A DNA stretch of 64,000 bases. Source: Nocardioides flavus (ex Wang et al. 2016). GTDB taxonomy: Bacteria > Actinomycetota > Actinomycetes > Propionibacteriales > Nocardioidaceae. The notes under the pieces are model-generated. The model did not search any database. It had not been told where the DNA came from and was given only the letters and a program-made list of their open reading frames with translations. Location: NCBI RefSeq assembly GCF_014653115.1, contig NZ_BNAD01000001.1, positions 843,433 to 907,432 of the forward strand, in the 5' to 3' direction. How positions within the stretch are numbered: position 1 is the stretch's first letter; each line of letters starts with the position of its first letter. Positions 1-8,577 of the stretch are shown here, piece by piece. The translations under genes were made by a program, and so were the position numbers.

Positions 1-116
1 TCATCGCGGCGGTCCTCGGTGTGGCCACGCTGCTGGCGAGCACACGTGGGCTCACCCACGACGAGGACGAGCCGGAGGACGAGCCCGACCCGGTGCGCGA
101 GGCCCTGGACGGCTGA
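1..116 (+). CDS. C-terminal end of a membrane protein (partial)
   Basis: The reading frame enters from the left edge in frame 3 and stops with TGA at 114-116. The 37 visible residues are a short hydrophobic stretch (IAAVLGVATLLAS) followed by a strongly acidic tail (DEDEPEDEPDP). It looks like the last membrane segment and cytoplasmic tail of a small membrane protein. Holin-superfamily (Holin-X) membrane proteins often neighbour acs in actinobacteria, so that is one possibility, but too little is visible to assign a family. Confidence 0.5.
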   Translation, partial: IAAVLGVATLLASTRGLTHDEDEPEDEPDPVREALDG

Positions 117-136
117 CCTCCCTGCCGGACGGCGGC

Positions 137-198
137 GTAGTCAGGGACGTCCTGGTAGGCCGGAAGGCCGGAAGACCTACCAGAACGTCCCTGACTAC
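137..198. terminator. Long hairpin between convergent genes
   Basis: The arms at 137-150 and 185-198 are perfectly complementary (14 bp). After a single mismatched pair (151/184) an 8-bp stem continues (152-159 with 176-183). No U-run follows. It lies between the left-edge gene (+) and acs (-), so it probably works as a bidirectional terminator. Confidence 0.7.
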
Positions 199-236
199 CG
201 TGTCGGGGCGGCGGAGGAGCAGGGGAGGGGAAGCGG

Positions 237-2189
237 TCAGTCCTCCGAGGAGGCCGAGCCCTCCTTGCCCTTGATCAGGTCCATCACGGTCGAGTCGGCC
301 AGGGTGGTCACGTCGCCGACCTCGCGGTGCTCGGCGACGTCCTTGAGAAGGCGGCGCATGATCTTGCCGGAGCGGGTCTTGGGCAGCTCGGGCACGACCA
401 TGATCTGGCGCGGCTTGGCGATGGCGCCGATCTCCTTGGCGACGTGCCTGCGCAGCTCCTCGACGATGTCCTCGCCGCCGTCACCGGCGGAGTCGCGCAG
501 GATGACGAACGCGCACACGGCCTGGCCGGTGGTCTCGTCGGCGGCACCGACGACGGCGGCCTCGGCGACCTTGGGGTGCGACACGAGCGCGGACTCGATC
601 TCGGTCGTGGACAGGCGGTGGCCCGACACGTTCATCACGTCGTCGACGCGGCCGAGCAGCCAGATGTCGCCGTCCTCGTCGAGCTTGGCGCCGTCGCCGG
701 CGAAGTAGAGGCCCGGCCAGCGCGACCAGTAGGTGTCCTTGAAGCGCTGGTCGTCGCCCCAGAGCGTACGGAGCATCGCGGGCCACGGCTCCTTGAGCAC
801 GAGGTAGCCGCCGTTGCCGTTGCCGACCGACTTCGCGTCGTCGTCGACGACGTCGGCCGCGATCCCCGGCAGGGCCTTCATCGCCGAGCCGGGCTTGCCG
901 GCGGTGACGCCCGGCAGCGGGCTGATCATGATCTGGCCGGTCTCGGTCTGCCACCAGGTGTCGACCACCGGGCAGCGGTCGCCGCCGATGACCTCGCGGT
1001 ACCAGACGTAGGCCTCCGGGTTGATCGGCTCGCCGACCGACCCGAGCAGCCGCAGCGACGACATGTCGTAGCCGTCGGGGATCTCGCGGCCCTGCTTCAT
1101 GAACGTCCGGATCGCGGTGGGTGCTGTGTAGAAGATCGAGACCTTGTAGTCCTGGACGATCTTCCACCAGCGGCCCTTCTCGGGCGTGCCCTCGTACATC
1201 ACCTGCGTCGCGCCGTTGGCGAGCGGCCCGTAGGCCATGTAGGAGTGGCCGGTCACCCAGCCGACGTCGGCGGTGCACCAGTAGACGTCGTCGTCCTTGA
1301 GGTCGAAGACCGACCAGTGGGTGTACGACGTGCCGGTGAGGTAACCGCCGGTGGTGTGCAGGATGCCCTTGGGCTTGCCGGTGGTGCCGGAGGTGTACAT
1401 GACGTAGAGCGGGTGCTCGGAGTCGTGCATCTCGGGCTCGTGCTCGGCGGACGCGGAGTCGACCGCGTCGTGCCACCACACGTCGCGCGAGTCGTCCCAG
1501 TCGACGTCCTGGCCCGTACGCCGCACGACGAGGACGCTGCGCACCAGGTCGCCGGTCTTGGCGACGGCCTCGTCGACCGCCGGCTTGAGCGCGCTGGCCG
1601 CGCCGCGGCGGTAGCCGCCGTCGGCGGTGATGACGACGTGGGCCTCGCAGTCGGTGATGCGCGAGGCGAGGGCGTCGGCGGAGAAGCCGCCGAACACCAC
1701 GGTGTGCGGGGCGCCGAGGCGGGCGCAGGCGAGCATCGCGACGACGACCTCGGGGATCATCGGCATGTAGATCGCGACGCGGTCGCCCTTGCGCACGCCG
1801 AGCTCGGTGAGCGCGTTGGCGGCCCGGGACACCTCGTCCTTGAGCTGGGCGTAGGTGATGTCGCGGGCGTCATCGTCCGGCTCACCGACCCAGTGGATCG
1901 CGACCTTGTCGCCGTTGCCGGCCTCGACGTGGCGGTCCACGCAGTTGACCGAGGCGTTGAGGGTGCCGCCGACGAACCACTTCGCGAACGGCGGGTTGGT
2001 CCAGTCGAGGACCTGGTCCCACTTCCGGCCCCAGTCGAGGCGCTCGGCGGCCGCCGCCCAGAACGCCTCGCGGTCGGCGTCGGCGCGGGCGTACGCCTCC
2101 TCCTTCACGTTGGCGTTGGCGGCGAGGTCGGCCGGGGGCTCGAAGCGACGGTTCTCCTGCATCAGGTTGGACAGTGTCTGCTCGGACAA
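237..2189 (-). CDS. acs: Acetyl-CoA synthetase (acetate--CoA ligase)
   Basis: This enzyme activates acetate with ATP and CoA to acetyl-CoA through acetyl-AMP, in the cytoplasm. The 650-residue length is normal for the family. Visible adenylate-forming motifs are the P-loop YTSGTTGKPKG, the acyl-site WWQTETGQ, SGHRLSTTEIESA in the hinge/C-terminal domain, and TRSGKIMRR with the catalytic lysine that protein acetyltransferases modify in homologues. The start is TTG (2189-2187), preceded by a GGAGAG Shine-Dalgarno about 8 nt upstream. It lies downstream of actP on the same strand, separated by about 130 nt, so acetate uptake and activation are grouped. Confidence 0.97.
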   Translation of the reverse strand: MSEQTLSNLMQENRRFEPPADLAANANVKEEAYARADADREAFWAAAAERLDWGRKWDQVLDWTNPPFAKWFVGGTLNASVNCVDRHVEAGNGDKVAIHWVGEPDDDARDITYAQLKDEVSRAANALTELGVRKGDRVAIYMPMIPEVVVAMLACARLGAPHTVVFGGFSADALASRITDCEAHVVITADGGYRRGAASALKPAVDEAVAKTGDLVRSVLVVRRTGQDVDWDDSRDVWWHDAVDSASAEHEPEMHDSEHPLYVMYTSGTTGKPKGILHTTGGYLTGTSYTHWSVFDLKDDDVYWCTADVGWVTGHSYMAYGPLANGATQVMYEGTPEKGRWWKIVQDYKVSIFYTAPTAIRTFMKQGREIPDGYDMSSLRLLGSVGEPINPEAYVWYREVIGGDRCPVVDTWWQTETGQIMISPLPGVTAGKPGSAMKALPGIAADVVDDDAKSVGNGNGGYLVLKEPWPAMLRTLWGDDQRFKDTYWSRWPGLYFAGDGAKLDEDGDIWLLGRVDDVMNVSGHRLSTTEIESALVSHPKVAEAAVVGAADETTGQAVCAFVILRDSAGDGGEDIVEELRRHVAKEIGAIAKPRQIMVVPELPKTRSGKIMRRLLKDVAEHREVGDVTTLADSTVMDLIKGKEGSASSED

Positions 2190-2321
2190 GGCTCTCTCCT
2201 CGGGCGGGACGCGTGCGGTCGACGTGCTGGTGGTGACGATCGGTGGGGAGCGGCGGCCCCCTCGCCGAACCTACTCCGGCTCGGCGAAGGGGTCACCCGT
2301 GCTGCGGGGTGAGCGCTGGGC

Positions 2322-3929
2322 TCAGTGCTGGGCGGCCTGCTCGGCCCCGGCGCCGGTGAGCGCGCGGACCTCGAGCTCGGTGAAGCGGTCCTCGGCGGCC
2401 GGCTCCCTGGACGTAATGGTGCCGAGGTAGCCGAGGAGGAACCCGATCGGGATCGAGACGATGCCGGGGTTGTTGAGCGGGAAGACCGCCCAGTCCGAGT
2501 CCGGGAACAACGACGTCGGGAGGCTCGACATGACCGGCGAGAAGAACACCAGGCCTACGGCCGCACCCAGGCCCCCGTAGATGCTCCAGGTGGCGCCGCG
2601 GGTGTTGAACCGCTTCCAGAACATGTTGTAGATGATCGACGGCAGGTTGGCCGAGGCGGCGACGGCGAAGGCCAGCGCCACGAGGAACGCGATGTTGAGC
2701 CGCTGCGCCGGGATCGACAGTCCGATCGCGACCGCGCCGATGACGAACGCCGAGATCCGGGCGACCCGCACCTCGTCGTACTCCGAGACGGGCTGGTCCT
2801 TCTTGATCACGCCCTTGTAGAGGTCGTGCGCCACCGACGAGGAGCTGGCCAGGGTGAGGCCGGCGACCACCGCGAGGATCGTCGCGAAGGCGACCGCGGC
2901 GATCAGCGCGAGCAGGATCGCGCCGCCCGTCGAGCCGTCCCCGCCGCCGACGGCCTCGGCGAGGAGCGGCGAGGCCAGGTTCTGGTTGCCGCCCTCGAGC
3001 GGGTCGACCGCGCTCCGGTCGAGCAGGGCCGCGGCGCCGAAGCCGAGGACGAGCGTCATCAGGTAGAAAGCGCCGATGAGGCCGATCGCCCACAGCACCG
3101 ACTTCCGCGCGTCCTGGGCGGTCGGCACGGTGTAGAAGCGGATCAGGATGTGGGGCAGGCCCGCCGTGCCGAGCACGAGTGCCAGGCCGAGGGACAGGAA
3201 GTCGATCTGCGAGAGCAGCGACCCGCCGTACTGCAGGCCGGGCTGGACGAACGCCTCGCCCTTGCCGGAGTTCTCCGCTGCGGTGCCGAGGAGCTCGGAG
3301 AGGTTGAAGTCGAACCTGGCGAGGACCAGCACCACGATCAGCGCCGAGCCGATCATCAGCAGGACGGCCTTCACGATCTGGACGTAGGTCGTGCCCTTCA
3401 TGCCGCCGACGACGACGTAGAAGATCATCAGCGCGCCGACGCCGACGATGGTGATGTTCTTGATCACCTGGCTGTCGACGCCGAGGAGCAGCGCCACGAG
3501 CGAGCCCGCGCCGACCATCTGGGCGAGCAGGTAGAAGATCGAGACGACCACGGTCGAGATCGACGCCGCGGTGCGCACCGGACGCTGGTTCATCCGGAAG
3601 GCGAGCTGGTCGGCCATCGTGTAGCGGCCGGCGTTGCGCAGCATCTCCGCGACCAGCAGCAGCGCGACGAGCCACGCCACGAGGAAGCCGATCGAGTAGA
3701 GGAAGCCGTCGTAGCCGTACACCGCGATGGCTCCGGAGATGCCGAGGAACGACGCCGCCGACATGTAGTCGCCGCCGATCGCGAGACCGTTCTGGAAGCC
3801 GGAGAACGAGCGACCCCCGGAGTAGAAGTCGGCGGCCGTCTTGGTCTGGCGGCTCGCCCAGAAGGTGATGCCGACGGTCGCCGCGACGACCGTCAGGAAC
3901 AGGAGCGTGGTGAGGAGCTGGGTGTCCAT
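2322..3929 (-). CDS. actP: Cation/acetate symporter, SSS family
   Basis: A 535-residue sodium:solute symporter with about 13 membrane segments. The N-terminal half carries the ActP-like pattern: an FYSGGRS loop and GLAIGGDYMSAASFLGISG in the region that binds ion and substrate in this family. The start codon overlaps the stop of the upstream DUF485 gene (TGATG), the standard arrangement of yjcH-actP pairs, and acs follows. Acetate or another short monocarboxylate such as pyruvate or propionate is the likely substrate. The exact substrate cannot be read from sequence. Confidence 0.92.
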   Translation of the reverse strand: MDTQLLTTLLFLTVVAATVGITFWASRQTKTAADFYSGGRSFSGFQNGLAIGGDYMSAASFLGISGAIAVYGYDGFLYSIGFLVAWLVALLLVAEMLRNAGRYTMADQLAFRMNQRPVRTAASISTVVVSIFYLLAQMVGAGSLVALLLGVDSQVIKNITIVGVGALMIFYVVVGGMKGTTYVQIVKAVLLMIGSALIVVLVLARFDFNLSELLGTAAENSGKGEAFVQPGLQYGGSLLSQIDFLSLGLALVLGTAGLPHILIRFYTVPTAQDARKSVLWAIGLIGAFYLMTLVLGFGAAALLDRSAVDPLEGGNQNLASPLLAEAVGGGDGSTGGAILLALIAAVAFATILAVVAGLTLASSSSVAHDLYKGVIKKDQPVSEYDEVRVARISAFVIGAVAIGLSIPAQRLNIAFLVALAFAVAASANLPSIIYNMFWKRFNTRGATWSIYGGLGAAVGLVFFSPVMSSLPTSLFPDSDWAVFPLNNPGIVSIPIGFLLGYLGTITSREPAAEDRFTELEVRALTGAGAEQAAQH

Positions 3930-4270
3930 CAGGCGTCCACCCCCGCGCGGTACTCGGCGTCGAGGCGTCGGGCGAGCGGGTCGAGCTTCTGTGCCGAGTA
4001 GCGCGCGTACATCCAGGCGAGACCGAACGTCGTCACGAACTGGAGCAGGCCGAAGACGAGGGCGACGTTGATGTTGCCCACGAGCTCGATCGCCATGAAG
4101 TCGCCGGCCCAGTTCGAGAGGACGACGTACAGCAGGTACCAGGCCAGGAACGCGGCCGTCGCCGGGAACACGAAGCTGCGGTAGCGGTGCCGCAGCTCGG
4201 CGAACTCGGGGGTCGCGTGCAACCGGTCGTAGATGGGGTCGTGGCGCGCGGCCTGGTCGTGCTCTGTCAC
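3929..4270 (-). CDS. DUF485 small membrane protein, ActP partner
   Basis: A 113-residue protein with two membrane segments and the DUF485 signature: an N-terminal [28 protein letters not shown] cytosolic region, then the two hydrophobic spans. I chose the GTG at 4270 because AAAGGA lies about 8 nt upstream and the protein then begins at the family's usual N-terminus; the open frame extends further but without family character. Its stop overlaps the actP start, so the two are translationally coupled. Members of this family (YjcH-type) accompany acetate symporters; their role is unknown. Confidence 0.88.
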   Translation of the reverse strand: MTEHDQAARHDPIYDRLHATPEFAELRHRYRSFVFPATAAFLAWYLLYVVLSNWAGDFMAIELVGNINVALVFGLLQFVTTFGLAWMYARYSAQKLDPLARRLDAEYRAGVDA

Positions 4271-4311
4271 GGATCGCGTCCTTTGCGGGGAATGTACGGC
4301 GGCCAGCGGGG

Positions 4312-4327
4312 TGTGACCGCGGTCACC
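4312..4327. promoter_or_regulatory. CRP/GlxR-like palindromic operator candidate
   Basis: The site reads TGTGA-N6-TCACC and contains a perfect 14-bp palindrome at 4313-4326. It lies about 42 nt upstream of the DUF485-actP start. The pattern matches the TGTGA-N6-TCACA consensus of CRP-family regulators (CRP in mycobacteria, GlxR in corynebacteria) at all but the last base, and such regulators often control acetate genes. The match is direct; the function is inferred. Confidence 0.45.
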
Positions 4328-4560
4328 GTGGCACCCCGCCGGTGCCGCGCGGGAGGGTCGCGTACGTCCGGGGCGGTCGGTGGGCGCCCCGGCTCGCCCA
4401 GCGGTCGCTGCCGTACGACGAGCGGTCCCGGAGTGCGACGAGTCGTCGGTGGGCGTCGCGATGCCGTAGGGTCGAGGGTGTTGAAGGGACGGAGCACCCA
4501 GCTGTCCTGGCCGCACACGATGCGCGGCTCGTATCTCGTACTCCTGGTTTCGGTTCGCTG

Positions 4561-4635
4561 GACATCAGTACGCATGGATGTCTTCAGCAGTTCAGGGGCA
4601 CCTCCGCCCCGACACCGATTCACAGGAGATTCATC
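4561..4635 (+). promoter_or_regulatory. Structured 5' leader of the cold-shock gene
   Basis: The 365 nt between the DUF485 start and the cold-shock start hold no gene. The part next to the cold-shock gene shows small inverted repeats (4561-4566 with 4577-4582, and 4595-4599 with 4606-4610) and a strong Shine-Dalgarno, AGGAG, about 8 nt before the ATG. Long structured leaders are typical of cold-shock mRNAs, where they sense temperature. The rest of the gap (4271-4560) shows only the CRP-like palindrome near its left end. Confidence 0.35.
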
Positions 4636-4839
4636 ATGGCTCAGGGAACTGTCAAGTGGTTCAACGCTGACAAGGGCTTCGGCTTCATCGCGCAGGACGG
4701 CGGCGGCGAGGACGTGTTCGTGCACTACTCCGCGATCCAGTCCAACGGCTACAAGTCGCTCGACGAGAACCAGAAGGTCGAGTTCGACGTCACCTCCGGC
4801 CCCAAGGGCCCGCAGGCCGAGAACGTCCGCGTCGCCTGA
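4636..4839 (+). CDS. cspA: Cold-shock protein (CspA family)
   Basis: A 67-residue single cold-shock domain that binds single-stranded nucleic acid and acts as an RNA chaperone. Both RNP motifs are present: KGFGFIAQ (RNP1) and DVFVHYSAI (RNP2). The start is [12 protein letters not shown], as expected for the family. The ATG has an AGGAG ribosome-binding site, and a strong 17-bp hairpin follows the stop, so it is probably monocistronic. Confidence 0.97.
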   Translation: MAQGTVKWFNADKGFGFIAQDGGGEDVFVHYSAIQSNGYKSLDENQKVEFDVTSGPKGPQAENVRVA

Positions 4840-4853
4840 CGCACGCACTCCCC

Positions 4854-4888
4854 GAGGAGCCCCGACCGCCCGGCGGTCGGGGCTCCTC
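4854..4888 (+). terminator. Hairpin terminator after cspA
   Basis: Self-complementary arms of 17 nt (4854-4870 and 4872-4888) form a stable GC-rich hairpin 14 nt past the cspA stop. There is no clear U-run, as is common in actinobacteria. Confidence 0.8.
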
Positions 4889-4910
4889 TGCGTCCTGGGG
4901 CGCCCGGGAG

Positions 4911-4940
4911 CCCTCGTGAGCCCCCGTGAGCCCTCGTGAG
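4911..4940 (+). repeat. Three tandem copies of a 10-bp unit
   Basis: The unit CCCTCGTGAG occurs at 4911, 4921 (one substitution) and 4931, with a partial fourth copy after it. It lies in the leader region of the nitrate transporter gene, between the cspA terminator and a longer inverted repeat. Regularly spaced copies one helical turn apart could be a protein-binding array. No function is shown. Confidence 0.6.
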
Positions 4941-4961
4941 GTCGTGAGGAGAAGTTGACGG

Positions 4962-5006
4962 CTCGGCCACCGGAGCGGCAGGTCACGTGTCACACCGGTG
5001 GCCGAG
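4962..5006. promoter_or_regulatory. 12-bp perfect inverted repeat upstream of narK
   Basis: Arms CTCGGCCACCGG (4962-4973) and its exact complement (4995-5006) flank a 21-nt spacer. The right arm ends 10 nt before the chosen narK ATG and covers the alternative GTG region. It may be an operator or an mRNA hairpin controlling nitrate uptake. No TANNNT promoter or ribosome-binding site is obvious here. Confidence 0.5.
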
Positions 5007-5016
5007 TCTCGTCGGC

Positions 5017-6492
5017 ATGAGCACGCAGACCCCCACCCGTCATAGCCGCCGCTGGATCGAGGACTGGCGTCCCGAGGACCCCGACTTCTGGGCGAGCACC
5101 GGGCGCCGGGTCGCCCGGCGCAACCTGGTCTGGTCGATCTTCGCCGAGCACCTCGGCTTCTCCGTCTGGCTGATCTGGAGCGTGAGCTCGGCCTTCCTGG
5201 TGGCGACCGGGTTCGACTACTCGCCGCAGCAGCTCTTCCTGCTGGTGGCGCTGCCCAACCTCGTCGGCTCGTTGCTGCGCCTGCCGTACACCTTCGCGGT
5301 GCCGAAGTTCGGTGGCCGCAACTGGACGATGGCGAGCGCGGCGCTGCTGCTCATCCCCACGCTCGGCTTCGCCTACGCCGTGCAGCGGCCGGACACGCCG
5401 TACTGGGTGTTCTGCCTCATCGCCGCCACGGCCGGTCTCGGCGGCGGCAACTTCGCCAGCTCGATGGCCAACATCAACTTCTTCTACCCCGCAGCCAAGA
5501 AGGGCGCGGCCCTGGGCCTCAACGCCGCGGGCGGCAACGTCGGAGTCGCGCTGATTCAGCTCCTCCTGCCCGTCATCGTCGGCGGCGCCGGCATCTTCGG
5601 CCTGGTCAAGGCCTCCGAGGGCGGGATCGACCTGCAGCGCGCGGCCTGGGTGTACGCCGGTCTCGCGGTCGTCGCGACGCTCGCGGCGTACTTGTTCATG
5701 GACAACCTGAGCACCGCCAAGTCCTCGCCCCGCGAGCAGCTGCAGGTCGTGCGCAAGCGGCAGACGTGGATCATGGCCTTCCTCTACATCGGCACCTTCG
5801 GCTCGTTCATCGGCTACTCCGCCGCGATGCCGCTGCTGATCAAGCTGAACTTCTGGGTGCCGGAGCCGGCGCCCCTGGGGACCGGCATCTACTTCGCCTA
5901 CTACGCGTTCCTCGGTGCCTTGGTCGGCTCGGCGACGCGGCCGTTCGGCGGCTGGCTGGCCGACCGCCTCGGCGGCGCGAAGGTGACGCTGGGCGCGTTC
6001 GGTGCGATGGTCGTCTTCGCCCTGGCCGTGCTCTGGACGTTGATGCAGCTCACCCCGAACCCGACCGCGGACCCGGCGATCGCGTCCGCCAACCAGTCGT
6101 GGTTCCCGTGGTTCCTGGGCTTCTTCCTCTGCGTCTTCGCCGCCACCGGCATCGGCAACGGCTCGACGTACAAGATGATCCCGGCGATCTGGCGCACCGA
6201 GGCCGAGCGCGTCACGGCACCCGGCACCCCCGAGCGCAGCGCCGCCCTGCTGGCCGGCACGAAGCAGGCCTCCGCCGCGATCGGCGTGATCGGTGCGGTG
6301 GGCGCCATCGGCGGGTTCCTCATCCCGATGGCCTTCAGCGCACCGTGGGTGGCCGACCCCATGTCGGCCACCAAGGGGGCCTTCCTGGTCTTCACCGTCT
6401 TCTACGTGGTCTGCGGCGTCGTGACCTGGGCGGTCTACCTGCGCCGTCCTGCCGAGGTGCGTGCGCAGAGCCTGGCCGGCGCCGGGATCTGA
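5017..6492 (+). CDS. narK: Nitrate/nitrite transporter, NNP family of MFS
   Basis: A 12-segment membrane transporter that brings nitrate in (and can export nitrite). Both nitrate signature motifs are visible: GGGNFASSMANINFFYP in segment 5 and GIGNGSTYKMIP in segment 11. It is the first gene of a run leading into nitrate reductase only 15 nt downstream. I chose the ATG at 5017 because the upstream in-frame GTG at 4987 lies inside the inverted repeat at 4962-5006; neither start has a clear ribosome-binding site. Confidence 0.93.
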   Translation: MSTQTPTRHSRRWIEDWRPEDPDFWASTGRRVARRNLVWSIFAEHLGFSVWLIWSVSSAFLVATGFDYSPQQLFLLVALPNLVGSLLRLPYTFAVPKFGGRNWTMASAALLLIPTLGFAYAVQRPDTPYWVFCLIAATAGLGGGNFASSMANINFFYPAAKKGAALGLNAAGGNVGVALIQLLLPVIVGGAGIFGLVKASEGGIDLQRAAWVYAGLAVVATLAAYLFMDNLSTAKSSPREQLQVVRKRQTWIMAFLYIGTFGSFIGYSAAMPLLIKLNFWVPEPAPLGTGIYFAYYAFLGALVGSATRPFGGWLADRLGGAKVTLGAFGAMVVFALAVLWTLMQLTPNPTADPAIASANQSWFPWFLGFFLCVFAATGIGNGSTYKMIPAIWRTEAERVTAPGTPERSAALLAGTKQASAAIGVIGAVGAIGGFLIPMAFSAPWVADPMSATKGAFLVFTVFYVVCGVVTWAVYLRRPAEVRAQSLAGAGI

Positions 6493-6507
6493 GCGGAGAC
6501 TGACCTG

Positions 6508-8577
6508 ATGGCGACCGAGACCCATTGCCCCTACTGCTCCCTGCAGTGCGGGATGCGCCTGACCGGACGGCGTACGCCCGAGGTGAGCGCCTGGGAGGAG
6601 TTCCCCGTCAACCGGGGCGCGCTGTGCCGCAAGGGCTGGGCGGCCGCCGGGCTGTACGGCGGCCGCGAGCGCCTGACGTCGCCGCTGGTGCGCGACCGGG
6701 GGACCGGCGAGTGGTCGGCGGTGTCGTGGGACGACGCGCTCGACCGGTTCGTCGCCGGGATCCGGGCGGCGCAGGCGGCGAAGGGGCCGGACGGCGTCGC
6801 CGTCTTCGGTGGTGGTGGCCTGACCAACGAGAAGGCCTACGCCCTCGGCAAGCTCGCCCGGGTCGCGCTCGGCACCTCCCAGATCGACTACAACGGCCGC
6901 TGGTGCATGTCGTCGGCCGCCTCCGCCGGCATCCGCGCCTTCGGCGTCGACCGCGGGCTGCCGTTCCCCCTCGCCGACGTCGAGGAGGCCGACGTCCTCG
7001 TGCTCGTCGGCTCCAACCTCGCCGAGACGATGCCGCCCGCGGCGCGCCATCTCGACCGGCTCCGCGAGCGCGGCGGCCGGGTCGTGGTCATCGACCCCCG
7101 CCGTACGCCCACCGCGGAGCGGGCCGACCTGCACCTGCAGCCGGTGCCGGGAACCGACCTCCCGCTGGCGCTCGGCGTGCTGCACCTGCTGGTCGCCGCG
7201 GGCGCGGTCGACGAGGCGTACCTCGCCGAGCGGGTGACCGGGTGGGAGCCGGTGCGGGAGTCGGTCGCGGCCTGGTGGCCCGAGCGGGTCGAGCGCGTGA
7301 CCGGGGTCGAGGCGACCGAGGTGCGCGCGCTGACGGACATGCTCGGCGCCTCACCGCGGGTCATGGTCCTCACCGCCCGGGGGGCCGAGCAGCACTCGAC
7401 CGGCTCCGACACCGTGCTCGGTTGGATCAACGTGGCCCTGGCGCTCGGCATGGTCGGTCGCCGGGGCGCCGGCTACGGCTGCCTCACCGGGCAGGGCAAC
7501 GGCCAGGGCGGCCGCGAGCACGGCCAGAAGGCCGACCAGCTGCCCGGCTACCGACGCATCGACGACCCCGCCGCACGCGCCCACGTGGCGGGGGTGTGGG
7601 GCGTCGACCCCGACTCGCTGCCGGGGCCCGGACGCTCGGCGTACGAGCTCCTCGACGCCCTCGGCACCCCGGACGGACCGTCGGCGCTGCTGGTCCTCGG
7701 TTCCAACATCGTCGTCAGCGCGCCGCGTGCCACGCACGTGACCTCGCGCCTGGAGGCGCTCGACCTGCTGGTGGTGTGCGACGTCGTGATGTCCGAGACC
7801 GCGGCCCTCGCCGACGTGGTGCTGCCGGTGACCCAGTGGGCGGAGGAGACCGGCACGATGACGAACCTCGAGGGGCGGGTGGTGCTGCGGCAGCGGGCGA
7901 TCACGCCGCCGTCGGGTGTCCGGTCGGACCTCGAGGTGATCGCCGCGATCGCCGACCGGCTGGGATCGACGGCGTCCTTCCCGACGGACCCGGAAGAGGT
8001 CTTCGTCGAGCTGGGCCGGGCCTCGGCGGGCGGGCCGGCGGACTACTCCGCGATCACCTACGACCGGATCCGTGCCGAGCAGGGGGTCTTCTGGGGCGGC
8101 GAGCGGTTGTTCGCCGAGTCGTTCGCGCACCCCGACGGGCGGGCGCGCATGCTGGCCGTCGAGCACCGCGGCGCCGCGGAGCAGCCGTGCGCGGACTACC
8201 CGGTCCACCTCACGACCGGGCGGGTGCTCGCGCAGTACCAGTCCGGCGCCCAGACCCGCCGGGTGCGCTCGCTGCCCGACGAGGGTCCCTTCGTCGAGCT
8301 CCACCCTCAGCTGGCCGGCCGCCTCGGCGTGGCGACCGGCGAGCCCGTACGGGTCGCGACCCGCCGCGGCGAGATGACCGCACCGGCCAGGGTGGTGGCC
8401 ACCATCCGGCCGGACACGGTGTTCGTGCCGTTCCACTGGGTCGGCGCCAACCGGCTGACCAACGACGCCCTCGACCCGGCCTCGCGGATGCCGGAGTTCA
8501 AGGTGTGTGCGGCTCGCCTCACGCCGGTCGAGGAGGTCGCGCAGCGACCGTCACGAGACCCGGTGACCCATGCCTGA
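6508..8577 (+). CDS. nasA: Assimilatory nitrate reductase catalytic subunit (molybdopterin oxidoreductase)
   Basis: This enzyme reduces nitrate to nitrite in the cytoplasm using a bis-MGD molybdenum centre and a [4Fe-4S] cluster. The cluster cysteines C7, C10, C14 and C40 are at the N-terminus (CPYCSLQC, then ALCRKG), and NGRWCMSS supplies the probable Mo ligand C133. The 689-residue length without an N-terminal signal fits the compact Nas/NarB class rather than periplasmic NapA. Conserved regions such as GRRGAGYGCLTGQGNGQGGREHG and the C-terminal LTTGRVLAQYQSGAQTR cofactor-binding domain are intact. It overlaps the next gene by 8 nt. Gene names vary between species (nasA, nasC, narB). Confidence 0.93.
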   Translation: MATETHCPYCSLQCGMRLTGRRTPEVSAWEEFPVNRGALCRKGWAAAGLYGGRERLTSPLVRDRGTGEWSAVSWDDALDRFVAGIRAAQAAKGPDGVAVFGGGGLTNEKAYALGKLARVALGTSQIDYNGRWCMSSAASAGIRAFGVDRGLPFPLADVEEADVLVLVGSNLAETMPPAARHLDRLRERGGRVVVIDPRRTPTAERADLHLQPVPGTDLPLALGVLHLLVAAGAVDEAYLAERVTGWEPVRESVAAWWPERVERVTGVEATEVRALTDMLGASPRVMVLTARGAEQHSTGSDTVLGWINVALALGMVGRRGAGYGCLTGQGNGQGGREHGQKADQLPGYRRIDDPAARAHVAGVWGVDPDSLPGPGRSAYELLDALGTPDGPSALLVLGSNIVVSAPRATHVTSRLEALDLLVVCDVVMSETAALADVVLPVTQWAEETGTMTNLEGRVVLRQRAITPPSGVRSDLEVIAAIADRLGSTASFPTDPEEVFVELGRASAGGPADYSAITYDRIRAEQGVFWGGERLFAESFAHPDGRARMLAVEHRGAAEQPCADYPVHLTTGRVLAQYQSGAQTRRVRSLPDEGPFVELHPQLAGRLGVATGEPVRVATRRGEMTAPARVVATIRPDTVFVPFHWVGANRLTNDALDPASRMPEFKVCAARLTPVEEVAQRPSRDPVTHA

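Noticed and set aside
4990..7185. 731-codon antisense frame across narK and nasA
   Set aside because: Same cause as above; composition (HRRRDDHEDEEQ-type) is typical of antisense shadow in GC-rich genomes.
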